Of a stretch of DNA of 64,000 nucleotides, positions 16,223 to 24,818 are shown one piece after another. The notes below the pieces were generated by a model, which had not been told where the DNA came from, made no database searches, and saw nothing but the letters and a program-made list of their open reading frames with translations. Every line of letters begins with the position of its first letter. Positions within the stretch are counted from its first letter, which is position 1. The DNA comes from Enterococcus sp. BWR-S5 (GTDB taxonomy: Bacteria > Bacillota > Bacilli > Lactobacillales > Enterococcaceae), in contig NZ_JADOEQ010000002.1 in NCBI RefSeq assembly GCF_016745255.1, positions 393,506-457,505 of the forward strand. Reading direction: 5' to 3'. The translations under genes and the position numbers were made by a program.

Positions 16223-16528
16223 ATGAATACACCTTTAACTGAGACGACCTATTACATTCTTCTCTCGCTGATAACACCTTTACATGGTTATGGCATCATT
16301 AATAATGTAAAGGAGCTAAGTAACGGGCGAGTAAACCTGGCTGCCGGTACTCTATATGGCGCTTTAGAAACATTGAAAAAAAAGGGGTACATCGAACTTT
16401 TTAAAGAGAGCAGTTTGAGAAAGAAAAAGGAGTATACACTGACAGAAGCAGGTCACAAAGCATTAGCAGAGGATTTCAAAAGATTAAAAGAACTCGTCGC
16501 TGTAAGCCAAGAAATATTAGGAGGGTAA
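16223..16528 (+). CDS. PadR-family transcription regulator
   Basis: A 101-residue winged-helix repressor of the short PadR class. The core is TTYYILLSLITPLHGYGI, GRVNLAAGTLYGALETLKKKGYI and KKKEYTLTEAGHKAL, covering helix-turn-helix and wing. A short C-terminal helix serves for dimerisation. AAGGA lies 8 nt before the ATG. It overlaps functionally with the next gene, four bases downstream, which encodes a DUF2812 membrane protein; this pairing is very common in Firmicutes. Repeats at 16168-16212 are its probable operator. The inducer is unknown. Confidence 0.88.
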   Translation: MNTPLTETTYYILLSLITPLHGYGIINNVKELSNGRVNLAAGTLYGALETLKKKGYIELFKESSLRKKKEYTLTEAGHKALAEDFKRLKELVAVSQEILGG

Positions 16529-16532
16529 AACG

Positions 16533-17099
16533 ATGAACAGAATCAGAGTATGGCTGCCTGTAAAGTCCGAAGAAAATTGGTTAAATAAGTACGCTCAAAA
16601 AGGCTATCAACTTGAAACAATCACTCCTTTCCGCCTCTTTGTACCTTTAGAAATAAGAATATATAAATTTAAAAAAACACAGTACCAGCACCTTCACTAC
16701 AAAATTGATTACCGCTCCTTTGATTCAAAAGAAGCCTTCGCTGATTATTTGGCTCTTCTCAAGGAAGATGGCTGGGAGCATTTCAACCAGGATTTCAGCT
16801 ATAACAATGTGACAAATGCCTTGTACTTTTATAATGTTACTGATCCTGCAAAAGTACTATTTTCAGATAACCAATCACAACAGGAACGAAGCTATCGAGC
16901 ATCGGCTGCTCTGCTAAAATGGAGTCTTCTGCCTTTTCTGGCAGCCCTTTTCCTTCCCTATTACCGGAACTTGCCGCCCGCAAACTCTTTCTTATCATTC
17001 ATTGGAAGATACTTCTTTGTGATAATTACTGTAGGTATGCTTCTCCTTGCTGCCTTTCTAAAAATTACCGAAGATAAAAAGAGACACATCCACCAATAA
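16533..17099 (+). CDS. DUF2812 membrane protein
   Basis: A 188-residue protein. The N-terminal 115 residues form the DUF2812 domain, recognised by EENWLNKYAQKGYQL, the YKIDYR segment and DGWEHFNQDFSYNNVTNALYFY. Two transmembrane helices follow (about 130-150 and 158-178). The family is found almost only beside PadR regulators. Its role is unknown, possibly membrane-stress sensing together with PadR. AGGAGGG precedes the start and the gene is 4 nt behind padR. Confidence 0.82.
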   Translation: MNRIRVWLPVKSEENWLNKYAQKGYQLETITPFRLFVPLEIRIYKFKKTQYQHLHYKIDYRSFDSKEAFADYLALLKEDGWEHFNQDFSYNNVTNALYFYNVTDPAKVLFSDNQSQQERSYRASAALLKWSLLPFLAALFLPYYRNLPPANSFLSFIGRYFFVIITVGMLLLAAFLKITEDKKRHIHQ

Positions 17100-17340
17100 T
17101 AAAAAAAGGTGTCTGGGACAGAAATAAACATCCAACTCTTCTTACACCTAAAATCCGAATAAACGGTGATCCAAAAGCTGCACTACACTTCGTTTCGATC
17201 TCATCAAATGCTAAGCTCTAAAGAGCCAAGTCTTTGAAGGTCTTCAAAAATAAGGCGAATTATACTGAAAATGTGAGTAGCCATTTTCATATAATTCGCC
17301 TTATTTCTTGAAGCAAAACACTTTTGGCTCAGCCTCTTTT
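17100..17340. repeat. Intergenic repeat with long hairpin
   Basis: The stretch opens with GGTGTCTGGGACAGAAA, a phrase typical of enterococcal intergenic repeats (compare 24107-24140 and 52990-53104). Positions 17249-17305 form a long hairpin: AATAAGGCGAATTATA pairs with its complement, with a GAAAATG/CATTTTC extension. It lies between converging genes and may end transcription on both strands. Confidence 0.65.
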
Positions 17341-17348
17341 ATTTATGA

Positions 17349-18125
17349 TTATACTTTCCTATAGGCAGACAATACCTTGTCCATTCGACCACCATCAACT
17401 TTTAGTACTCCGCACACAGCCAGCCCAATCATGACAAGAACCTCTACTATATTATGAAGAAGAAATTCGGTTGGGTTAATCGCCGCTCTGGTAAAAAGAA
17501 TTGAAAGACCTTCTACACCAAAGCTAAAAAATAGGGCGATTACTGTTAGCCACCAGAAGCCAATGGATGTAAACCGCCACATCACGATAAGCAGCCAGCT
17601 GTAGCCAACCCACACCGCTGCCACAGTGAGCAATTGTCTCAAATCCAGCTGTTGGTTGTAGCGTTGAATAACGACCATTAACACTCCTATCAGAAGGCTG
17701 ATGGCACCTCCCGCTTTAAGCAATCTTTCCTCCTCTGTATATCTCCAAATAGAAAGAATCGCTCCTGCAATCATACAACCAACAACGACGATTAACGACC
17801 AGGTAAACTTCTGAGTGTAGATGAAGTCAATTCCCAGACAAATCAGACCGCTGACTGTCAATGTACTCATAAACACTATATAAAGAACTTCCTGTATATT
17901 TTTTCTTTTTAAACTGCTGACCATTTTTTTATCCCCTTTCAATAATGTATCTAAAGAGATTGAAAAAATTTCACTTAGCTGAATCAGGCTTTCAATATCC
18001 GGATAGCTGCGTCCCACCTCCCAATTCGAAATCGTTTGTCTGGATACATGCATCTTGTCCGCCAGCTCCTGCTGTGTAAAATGATATTCCTGTCTTTTCT
18101 CTTTTAGTTTTTCCCCTAAATTCAT
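17349..18125 (-). CDS. XRE-family regulator with membrane domain
   Basis: A 258-residue protein. Residues 1-60 are an XRE helix-turn-helix (FTQQELADKMHVSRQTISNWEVGRSYPDIESLIQLSEIF). Residues about 78-245 contain five or six transmembrane helices. Such one-component membrane regulators are frequent in lactic acid bacteria, often near antibiotic- or envelope-stress genes. AAGGAG precedes the ATG. It is a single gene convergent with padR/DUF2812. The signal it senses cannot be inferred. The HTH is complete. Confidence 0.85.
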   Translation of the reverse strand: MNLGEKLKEKRQEYHFTQQELADKMHVSRQTISNWEVGRSYPDIESLIQLSEIFSISLDTLLKGDKKMVSSLKRKNIQEVLYIVFMSTLTVSGLICLGIDFIYTQKFTWSLIVVVGCMIAGAILSIWRYTEEERLLKAGGAISLLIGVLMVVIQRYNQQLDLRQLLTVAAVWVGYSWLLIVMWRFTSIGFWWLTVIALFFSFGVEGLSILFTRAAINPTEFLLHNIVEVLVMIGLAVCGVLKVDGGRMDKVLSAYRKV

Positions 18126-18550
18126 TTGTTGTCTCCTTCTGTTTTCACTATAAGAAAATCATACCATTTTCACAAGAAAAGAAAATAAGCAATAACTGGA
18201 AACACCACGCAAAGATTCTAAGCATGTTGATATACCAGCGTTTTATCAGCAGGAAAAGAAACTTTCTTTTTAGAAAAAATCGAATCATTCACAAGGAAAT
18301 ATAATTAAAAAAGAGACTCGAAGCAGCAGATAAAGAACGATTCAGGCAATCGCTTCATCCATTCTTCGTCCCACAAAGTGCTCCACTGCCATCCTCAAAC
18401 CAAATCATGACGGTTGTATCTAAAGATAATAATTGCTGATTTCTGTATGCGATCTTTTTTATTCCTATAGAAGGAAAATGTATAATATTCGGTCTCCTAT
18501 CTATTGATAAAAACAGCTTGATTGTAAGCTATACTTGTTCCCCACCCTAT
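18126..18550. other. Non-coding interval before argG
   Basis: About 425 bases in which I see no gene and no strong repeat. It should hold the promoter of the minus-strand XRE gene at its left end. Confidence 0.5.
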
Positions 18551-18553
18551 ATT

Positions 18554-18601
18554 TTATGCATATTTTATTACTAAATTACATATTTTTGCATATTTATTTA
18601 C
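18554..18601. promoter_or_regulatory. Candidate ArgR boxes upstream of argG
   Basis: Two similar AT-rich sites, TTATGCATATTTTATTAC (18554-18571) and TTTTGCATATTTATTTAC (18584-18601), start 30 bp apart, about three helical turns. They fit the loose ARG-box pattern (TGNATATWW). Their position just upstream of the argG promoter suits arginine-dependent repression. Confidence 0.55.
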
Positions 18602-18609
18602 AAAAATGG

Positions 18610-18638
18610 TTGCTTTTTGAATTTTCAGGTGCTATGAT
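18610..18638 (+). promoter_or_regulatory. argG promoter
   Basis: TTGCTT (18610-18615), 17-bp spacer, TATGAT (18633-18638), directly downstream of the candidate ArgR boxes. Confidence 0.6.
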
Positions 18639-18682
18639 AGATTCAATTCAATTTTGAGATTAAGCAAGGGGTGCATGTTTTG

Positions 18683-19888
18683 ATGAAAGAAAAAGTAGTT
18701 TTAGCATATTCCGGAGGGCTTGATACCTCCGTAGCAGTTAAATGGTTAGTAGATGAAGGGTATGATGTCATTGCCTGCTGTCTGGATGTCGGTGAGAAGA
18801 AAGATTTGGAATTTATCAAGAATAAGGCCTTATCGGTAGGTGCTTCGGCATCCTACACCATTGATGCCAAAGAAGAATTTGCTCAGGAGTTTGCCTTGAT
18901 TGCATTACAGGGACACACCTTCTATGAGCAGTCCTATCCTCTGGTATCTGCATTATCCAGACCGTTGATTGCGAAAAAGCTTGTTGAGCTGGCGAACGAA
19001 ACAGGTGCCACAACTATCGCTCACGGCTGTACCGGTAAAGGAAATGACCAAGTACGGTTTGAAGTAGCGATTAATGCCTTAGCACCAAATATCAAGGTTA
19101 TTGCTCCTGTACGGGAGTGGAAATGGTCTAGGGAAGAAGAAATCAAGTATGCGTTGGAAAAAGGTGTTCCTGTTCCGGCCGACTTGGATAATCCTTATTC
19201 TGTGGATCAAAATCTTTGGGGCAGAGCAAATGAATGCGGCATTTTAGAAGATCCATGGGCAACACCTCCTGAAGGGGCTTATGAGCTGACTGCCAGCTTG
19301 GAAAAAACGCCGGATCAAGCAGATATTATTGAGCTGACTTTTGTTGAAGGCGTACCAACAGCCGTCAATGGAGAAGAAATGCTTCTATCAGAACTGATTC
19401 TTCACCTAAATGATTTGGCTGGAAAACACGGCGTTGGTCGGATTGACCATGTTGAGAATCGGCTCGTCGGTATCAAGTCTCGGGAAGTATACGAATGCCC
19501 GGCAGCTATCACGTTAATGACCGCACATAAAGAGTTGGAAGACCTGACATTTGTACGTGAGGTTGCTCATTTTAAACCAATCATTGAAAACCAATTATCA
19601 CAGGTCATTTATGATGGCTTATGGTTTAATCCGTTAACCGATGCACTCATTGCATTCCTGAAATCTACACAGAAATATGTTAATGGTGTTGTTCGGGTAA
19701 AACTTTTCAAAGGACATGCCATCGTAGAAGGCAGAAAATCAGCGAATAGTCTCTATAACGAAGACTTGGCGACCTATACATCAGCAGATACCTTCGATCA
19801 GGATGCGGCAATTGGTTTCATTAAATTATGGGGATTGCCAACTAAGGTTCACGCTGAGGTCCAAAAAAAGGTAAACAAAGAAGAATAG
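18683..19888 (+). CDS. argG: Argininosuccinate synthase
   Basis: A 401-residue enzyme joining citrulline and aspartate with ATP to give argininosuccinate. The ATP-pyrophosphatase P-loop motif [11 protein letters not shown] is at residues about 9-19. [18 protein letters not shown] and the signature [17 protein letters not shown] are intact, and the length is normal. The ATG at 18683 is chosen because AAGGGGTG sits 9 nt upstream; a GTG at 18671 lies within it. argH follows after 281 bp holding two hairpins. Earlier arginine-biosynthesis genes are absent, so the pair probably makes arginine from citrulline. Confidence 0.95.
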   Translation: MKEKVVLAYSGGLDTSVAVKWLVDEGYDVIACCLDVGEKKDLEFIKNKALSVGASASYTIDAKEEFAQEFALIALQGHTFYEQSYPLVSALSRPLIAKKLVELANETGATTIAHGCTGKGNDQVRFEVAINALAPNIKVIAPVREWKWSREEEIKYALEKGVPVPADLDNPYSVDQNLWGRANECGILEDPWATPPEGAYELTASLEKTPDQADIIELTFVEGVPTAVNGEEMLLSELILHLNDLAGKHGVGRIDHVENRLVGIKSREVYECPAAITLMTAHKELEDLTFVREVAHFKPIIENQLSQVIYDGLWFNPLTDALIAFLKSTQKYVNGVVRVKLFKGHAIVEGRKSANSLYNEDLATYTSADTFDQDAAIGFIKLWGLPTKVHAEVQKKVNKEE

Positions 19889-20025
19889 CATGTGTTTATA
19901 GAGAAATCCCCTTCACTGTGCGCGGTGAACAAGGGCATTCAACACAGGTTTTCGATACTTGCTTTTAGAGACACTCCTTTTGTTCTGCGGAATGAAATAA
20001 AGAGTGCAGCAAGGCTTTCATCAAG

Positions 20026-20073
20026 AATCACCTTCCCTTTGGATTGTAGCTTTGTGCTAAAGGGAAAGTGATT
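20026..20073 (+). other. Hairpin between argG and argH
   Basis: AATCACCTTCCCTTT pairs imperfectly with AAAGGGAAAGTGATT over an 18-nt loop. It lies 23 bases before the terminator-like hairpin at 20096. It may be part of an attenuation structure or a processing site. Confidence 0.5.
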
Positions 20074-20095
20074 ACCCCTAAGTAATGAATAGATA

Positions 20096-20140
20096 GACGG
20101 TTCGTCGATGAAACAGGAATAGATGAACCGTCTTTTTTTA
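20096..20140 (+). terminator. Terminator/attenuator upstream of argH
   Basis: GACGGTTC pairs with GAACCGTC across a 21-nt loop and is followed by seven T. It ends about 30 bases before the argH start codon. It may reduce read-through from argG into argH. Confidence 0.7.
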
Positions 20141-20169
20141 GCAAAACAAATCATATTGAGGTGACAATC

Positions 20170-21549
20170 ATGAAAAAATTATGGGGCGGACGTTTTGAAG
20201 GAAAAAGCGAGAGTTGGATTGATGAATTCGGTGCTTCTATCTCCTTCGATCAGGCGTTGGCAGCACAGGATATCCAAGGAAGTCTTGCTCACGTAAAAAT
20301 GCTTGGGCACACTGGCATCATCAGTGAATCCGAAGCAGAAACAATCAAAAACGGTTTACTGGCTGTTCAAAAAAAATTGGCAAATAATGAGCTGACCTTC
20401 AGTGTTGAAAATGAAGATATTCATTTAAATATCGAAACCTTTCTTCATCAGGAAATCGGTGCGGTAGCCGGCAAGCTCCATACCGGTCGGAGTCGAAATG
20501 ATCAGGTTGCTACAGATATGCACTTATATTTGAAAATGATTGTGCAACAAACCATTGAAAAAATTCATACCTTCCGTCATGTGTTGGTGGAAAAAGCAGA
20601 CAAGCATATTGAAACAATCATGCCGGGCTACACACATCTGCAACATGCACAGCCAATTTCCTTTGCACATCATTTAATGGCTTATTATGGTATGTTGACA
20701 AGAGACCAAGAACGCTTTACAGAGAGTATGAAGCGAATCGACATCTCACCGTTGGGTTGTGCTGCGTTAGCGGGAACCACCTTCCCAATTGATAGAGAAT
20801 ACTCTGCTGAAGAGCTGGGCTTCTCAGCTATCTATGAAAATAGTTTAGATGGCGTCAGCGATCGAGATTTTATCTTGGAATTTTTGAGCAATAGTTCAAT
20901 TTTAATGATGCACCTGACACGATTTTGTGAGGAACTGATTTTATGGTGCAGCCATGAATTTCAGTTTATCGAATTAACCGATACCTTCTCTACAGGCAGC
21001 TCAATTATGCCGCAAAAGAAGAATCCGGATATGGCTGAGCTGATTCGAGGAAAGTCAGGACGTGTTTTTGGTAACTTGTTTGGTCTATTAACTGTATTGA
21101 AGGGGCTCCCTCTTGCTTATAACAAGGATTTACAGGAGGACAAGGAAGGTATGATTGATACTGCCCATACCATCTTAACCAGTCTGGATATCATGGCAGG
21201 GATGATTGACACCATGAAGATCAATGAAGAAATCATGGAAAAATCGACAGAAAAAGATTTCTCTAATGCAACCGAGCTGGCTGATTATTTAGCAACTAAA
21301 GGAATGCCTTTCAGACAAGCACACGAAGTAGTTGGCAAGCTCGTTCTGGAATGTACTAAGAAAGGTATCTATCTACAAGAGGTTCCTTTAGAAGACTATC
21401 AGAGTGTTACACCTTTGATTGAACAGGATATCTATACCGCATTGGCTTCTCGAACAGCCGTTGAACGTCGAAACTCTCTAGGCGGCACCGGCTTCAAGCA
21501 GGTCAAAGCCGCCGTGAACAAAGCTGCAGCCCAACTAGCAGCAGAATAA
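20170..21549 (+). CDS. argH: Argininosuccinate lyase
   Basis: A 459-residue enzyme of the fumarase/aspartase superfamily that splits argininosuccinate into arginine and fumarate. The signature [12 protein letters not shown], which carries the catalytic serine loop, is at about residues 278-289. The N-terminal [17 protein letters not shown] and the TPGYTHLQ-like loop ([12 protein letters not shown]) are intact. The ATG at 20170 is favoured, since GAGGTGA sits five bases ahead and relatives start MKKLWGG; a GTG three codons earlier lies within the ribosome binding site. It follows argG and ends at a strong hairpin. Confidence 0.95.
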   Translation: MKKLWGGRFEGKSESWIDEFGASISFDQALAAQDIQGSLAHVKMLGHTGIISESEAETIKNGLLAVQKKLANNELTFSVENEDIHLNIETFLHQEIGAVAGKLHTGRSRNDQVATDMHLYLKMIVQQTIEKIHTFRHVLVEKADKHIETIMPGYTHLQHAQPISFAHHLMAYYGMLTRDQERFTESMKRIDISPLGCAALAGTTFPIDREYSAEELGFSAIYENSLDGVSDRDFILEFLSNSSILMMHLTRFCEELILWCSHEFQFIELTDTFSTGSSIMPQKKNPDMAELIRGKSGRVFGNLFGLLTVLKGLPLAYNKDLQEDKEGMIDTAHTILTSLDIMAGMIDTMKINEEIMEKSTEKDFSNATELADYLATKGMPFRQAHEVVGKLVLECTKKGIYLQEVPLEDYQSVTPLIEQDIYTALASRTAVERRNSLGGTGFKQVKAAVNKAAAQLAAE

Positions 21550-21551
21550 GG

Positions 21552-21600
21552 AAAAAAGAGCGAGATTCCCTCCGATAGGAGGTGTTATCTCGCTCTTTTT
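21552..21600. terminator. Bidirectional terminator
   Basis: AAAAAGAGCGAGAT and its complement form a 14-bp stem between the converging argH and dps genes, with A and T runs on both sides. Confidence 0.9.
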
Positions 21601-21627
21601 CCAGCTATTTATCGTTTAAAGTCTTAA

Positions 21628-22116
21628 TTATCTGGTTTTAGTACGTGTATCTGCATCGACTCCAGGTGCTTTGCCCAGTTTGGCTTGAAGCATCCAGATT
21701 TTCTTTTCGATATCTGTTTTGTTGGCGATAAAAATATCTTGTGTTGAATCGTCGCCTTCATCACCGGAAACATCGATTCCTTTTTGGTATAGATCAGCTA
21801 AGTAGCGGTAACCCTCTACTAATTTTTCCATACGTTCCGGAATTGTGCGATCCCAGTTACCAACTTCGTCTTCGATTCCTGTATTATCCGCAAATTCTCT
21901 TAATGTAGAATAAGGAGAGCCATCCAACGTAATCAGACGCTCAGAAACCACATCTAATTGGTCATTGATTTCGTCCATGAATTCGTCCATCAATGGGTGT
22001 AGTGTCAAAAATTCAGGTCCGCGCATATACCAATGTGTTTGATGGATAACTACAGAAAACTGACTTAAGTCTGCAACCAACTGATTCAATACTTCTTTTG
22101 TTTGTTCAAATTTCAT
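21628..22116 (-). CDS. dps: Dps-family ferritin-like protein
   Basis: A 162-residue four-helix-bundle protein of the Dps/Dpr family, which stores iron as ferric oxide and protects DNA from peroxide. The ferroxidase residues are visible: HQTHWYMRGPEFLTLHPLMDEFMDEINDQLD supplies the His, Asp and Glu ligands at the dimer interface. AGGAGG precedes the start. The gene is monocistronic. A Fur/PerR-like dyad lies about 170 bp upstream, which fits iron- or peroxide-dependent control, though it lies rather far upstream. Confidence 0.93.
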   Translation of the reverse strand: MKFEQTKEVLNQLVADLSQFSVVIHQTHWYMRGPEFLTLHPLMDEFMDEINDQLDVVSERLITLDGSPYSTLREFADNTGIEDEVGNWDRTIPERMEKLVEGYRYLADLYQKGIDVSGDEGDDSTQDIFIANKTDIEKKIWMLQAKLGKAPGVDADTRTKTR

Positions 22117-22284
22117 TTCTTCATCCTCCTGCTTCTATTATGAATAAGACGAAATAAACAATTATCACTCTTTGTGTACGGCTTATTTCGCACGATTCAT
22201 ATACCTAATATTCTATATTAACATTGTATTATGAAATGACGCGAATGTACAACAAAATCACTCAAAATTAGAATATTTATTTTT

Positions 22285-22299
22285 TGATAATAATTATAT
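22285..22299. promoter_or_regulatory. Fur/PerR-type dyad upstream of dps
   Basis: TGATAATAATTATAT fits the 7-1-7 box of Fur (TGATAATNATTATCA) or PerR (TTATAATNATTATAA) at 12 of the 14 fixed positions in either case. A candidate dps promoter (TTGTAC, 18 bp, TACAAT on the minus strand) lies about 40 bp downstream of it. Confidence 0.45.
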
Positions 22300-22300
22300 T

Positions 22301-23149
22301 CTAGTTAGAACTGCTGCTTGAGGATTCTTGTACAGAAGATTCTTCCGTACTTTCCTGAGCTTCCTTCAATAAATCATCAATTGCGTCTTTCAACTCGTCA
22401 TCTGAGGTTTCTTCATCCAACGCCGGTTGACTGTACAAGTCATCTAATAGCTCGTTCATCACTTCATCAGTGACCTCATTCAACGCTTCGTCCAGCTCCT
22501 CCGGTTTTTCTGTACCGGAGATAAAGGCCATGAAAATATTGGAGACTACTTCTTCCTGATCCTTTGGAATAAACCACTTTCCTTTTTCCTTTTCTAATTT
22601 CAAATCCATCTCAATCGAGTCATTCTCAATTTTTATTACCTGTATTCGCTCGGTTAGAATAGTAATCGCTGATTGCAGCGTCTCTTCTCCATTCAGCTCC
22701 TCCTCTGTCATTTCAGCCGTTTCGCTTGCTTCTCTAATCAAAGTACGCGTCATTTCTTTAACTGCATTAACCAAATCCAGACCTGTAATGAAATAGGTGA
22801 TGGTGGCGCCATTCTTCTCTTCTTTGATTCCAGCAACCTTAAAGTTGGTCTTCTCTCTCATTTGTTTCAATAATTCCTGCGTCAAGCCGGTTACATCTCG
22901 TTCAGATACTGCTTCATCGCTTTCTAAAAGACCTTCTAAAAAGTCGTCCTCAAATTTCTCCGCATTTTTATCCAGCTCTTCCCCGGTTTTTGCTCCATCT
23001 TCAAAGGCATCAGCGAACTCATTTGTCCGTTCCTGATAGATTAGCCGATCAATTAACAGCTCCCCTGCCTCTTCAGCGGGAATGGCCTTATTACAGCCAG
23101 TAAGCAGAAGTGCAGCAAAAGCAATCATAAGTACCATTGTTTTCTTCAT
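22301..23149 (-). CDS. Lipoprotein, unknown function
   Basis: A 282-residue exported lipoprotein. The signal sequence ends in the lipobox LLTGC near residue 19. The mature part is strongly acidic and largely helical with a short beta region (about 105-200, TITYFITGLDLVNAV and EMDLKLEKEKGKWFIPKDQE). That resembles lipoproteins with an NTF2-like or DUF5105-like middle. The C-terminus is an acidic Ser/Glu-rich tail. The ATG at 23149 has GGAGG 9 nt upstream; an ATG six codons earlier lies in front of that site. It is divergent from the prepilin peptidase gene. No function can be assigned. Confidence 0.75.
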   Translation of the reverse strand: MKKTMVLMIAFAALLLTGCNKAIPAEEAGELLIDRLIYQERTNEFADAFEDGAKTGEELDKNAEKFEDDFLEGLLESDEAVSERDVTGLTQELLKQMREKTNFKVAGIKEEKNGATITYFITGLDLVNAVKEMTRTLIREASETAEMTEEELNGEETLQSAITILTERIQVIKIENDSIEMDLKLEKEKGKWFIPKDQEEVVSNIFMAFISGTEKPEELDEALNEVTDEVMNELLDDLYSQPALDEETSDDELKDAIDDLLKEAQESTEESSVQESSSSSSN

Positions 23150-23299
23150 ATGTGTGTTTTCCTCCATCTATGTACTCTGTCTTCAGTGTTTTTCCCAATT
23201 GCTTCTTATACTCTATTATTCCTAAAAGATTCAGAAAAGTCTACCTGAAATAAAAAAATTCACAATTTTTGCGTATTTTCTTTTGAAGGGAGGAAATAA

Positions 23300-23995
23300 A
23301 TGACACCTATCGTACCATTCATTTTGGGATGTTGTCTGGGATCGTTCTTTTGTCTGATAGCTGAACGAATGCCGAAAGGAGAATCAATTCTGCTGCCGGC
23401 TTCTCACTGCCCTTATTGCAGCCATCGACTTGCTTTTTATGAACTGATTCCATTGCTGTCTATCATGACCCAAAAATTCCAATGCCGAGCTTGCTCGGCA
23501 CAACTTCCAATCATCTATTTTATCAGCGAACTGGTAAGCGGGTTACTCACTATTTTCTGCTTTACTCAGGGCTTTCATCTCACCTCCCTTTATTCCTTTT
23601 TATTTTTGAGCATGGGATTGCTGCTCTCGCTGACCGACAGCTTTTATTTGATTGTTGAGCCGAAAATTTTATATTTCTTTTTTTCTGTTTTACTTCTTTG
23701 GCACCTCTGGTTTTCACTACCTATCCACCTTTGGAGCTGCCTTGCCATTACCGGATTTCTTTATGCACTAAATTGCCTTCACCCTCATTCGATTGGAGGT
23801 GGAGATATCTTATTGTTAGCTTGTTGGAGTCTGCTGCTGGGATGGGAGTCTATATTGCTCCTCCTATTTGCAGCCAGTACAAGTGCACTGTTTTACTCCC
23901 TACTTCAATGGTGCTGCTTTCGTAGCAGGGTTCAGAAGCTGCCCTTTGTTCCTTTTCTGACGATTGGTCTATTTATTGTATTTCTATTTAGATAA
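23300..23995 (+). CDS. comC: Prepilin peptidase (ComC/PilD family, A24)
   Basis: A 231-residue polytopic aspartic protease that cleaves and often N-methylates type IV prepilin-like leaders, as needed for the competence pseudopilus. The N-terminal domain has the zinc tetrad CPYC and CRAC (about residues 38-68). The membrane part has two aspartates: one in LSLTDSFYLIVEPK and one in the GGGDILLL motif. About seven membrane helices are seen. AGGGAGG precedes the ATG. The comG pilin genes are not in this window, so its substrates are elsewhere. An intergenic repeat follows. Confidence 0.9.
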   Translation: MTPIVPFILGCCLGSFFCLIAERMPKGESILLPASHCPYCSHRLAFYELIPLLSIMTQKFQCRACSAQLPIIYFISELVSGLLTIFCFTQGFHLTSLYSFLFLSMGLLLSLTDSFYLIVEPKILYFFFSVLLLWHLWFSLPIHLWSCLAITGFLYALNCLHPHSIGGGDILLLACWSLLLGWESILLLLFAASTSALFYSLLQWCCFRSRVQKLPFVPFLTIGLFIVFLFR

Positions 23996-23999
23996 GGCA

Positions 24000-24150
24000 A
24001 AAGATATATAGAAAAATAGAACATCCATATCAACCAGAGGTCGGAATAAAAGCAATCGGCTTCGAGATGTCAGTTTCACCATTTCCCCTTGTTGAGATGC
24101 GAAAAGAGTTTGGGACTGAAATAAAGTCCCAAACTCTCAAGCAATCCAAG
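24000..24150. repeat. Intergenic repeat with terminator hairpin
   Basis: Between comC and msrA. Positions 24107-24140 hold AGAGTTTGGGACT paired with its complement over a 7-nt loop, a strong hairpin between converging genes. The surrounding words (TTGGGACTGAAAT) place it with the GGGACAGA-type repeats at 17100 and 52990. Confidence 0.65.
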
Positions 24151-24168
24151 CAAACAATTGATTCTTAT

Positions 24169-24699
24169 CTATTTTTTCCAGTTGTCTTTGATAAATTTAG
24201 CCCGGCCGGAGCCTTGTCTATATAGGTTGTAGTGCAGACTGTTCTTCCGATAATAATCCTGATGATACTCCTCAGCAGGATAAAACGGCTGTGCCGGTTC
24301 TATTTTTGTGACGATTGGTTTAGTGAATCGACCACTACTCTGCAGCGCTGCTTTTGAAGCCTCTGCCGTCTTCTTCTGCTTCTCACTCATATAAAAAATT
24401 ACCGGACGATAGGAATCTCCTCTATCCGCAAACTGCCCAAGTGCATCTGTTGGGTCTGTTTGCTGCCAATACGTAGCTACCAAATCCTTATAGGATAAAA
24501 TCGTTGGGTCAAAGGTAATTTCAACCGCTTCTGTGTGACCAGTTGTTCCAGTGGTCACCTGTTCGTAGGTCGGATTTTCTACATGTCCGCCTGTATAACC
24601 AGAAATAACAGAAATCACACCAGGCTGTTCGTCAAATGGATGAACCATACACCAAAAACAGCCACCAGCAAAAATGGCTTTTTCATACTGAGTATCCAT
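24169..24699 (-). CDS. msrA: Peptide methionine sulfoxide reductase A
   Basis: A 176-residue enzyme that reduces the S form of methionine sulfoxide in proteins. The active-site motif GGCFWC is at residues about 12-17, with the catalytic cysteine first. [33 protein letters not shown] and the YHQDYY motif are intact. The start at 24699 follows GGAGGGAAG; an upstream ATG 14 codons away has no such site. No msrB is adjacent. It is a cytoplasmic oxidative-damage repair enzyme and monocistronic. Confidence 0.95.
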   Translation of the reverse strand: MDTQYEKAIFAGGCFWCMVHPFDEQPGVISVISGYTGGHVENPTYEQVTTGTTGHTEAVEITFDPTILSYKDLVATYWQQTDPTDALGQFADRGDSYRPVIFYMSEKQKKTAEASKAALQSSGRFTKPIVTKIEPAQPFYPAEEYHQDYYRKNSLHYNLYRQGSGRAKFIKDNWKK

Positions 24700-24763
24700 A
24701 CTCTTCCCTCCACTCTTTTCTTCATCATACCCCCTTTTCAAAAAGAAAAACAGTTAGGTGCAT

Positions 24764-24808
24764 TCAAAAAAGAGAGCCCTCCTTCAAAAAGAAGCAAGGC
24801 TCTCTCTC
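24764..24808 (-). terminator. Terminator of rpiR-family gene
   Basis: On the minus strand AGAGAGCC and GGGCTCTCT form the outer stem and CTTC/GAAG the inner stem, followed by six T. Confidence 0.75.
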
Positions 24809-24818
24809 CTACCAGCTG

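Noticed and set aside
16065..16277. Minus-strand open frame upstream of padR
   Set aside because: It runs through the repeated TATATA operator region and into padR. Its repetitive Ile/Val/Tyr/Leu composition reflects the AT-rich repeats.
19939..20154. Open frame on the minus strand between argG and argH
   Set aside because: It lacks a ribosome binding site, overlaps two hairpins and has no recognisable protein character. The stretch is better explained as a structured intergenic RNA.
19889..20169. T-box riboswitch before argH
   Set aside because: The conserved T-box sequence with TGGNACCGCG is absent, and no specifier stem could be laid out.
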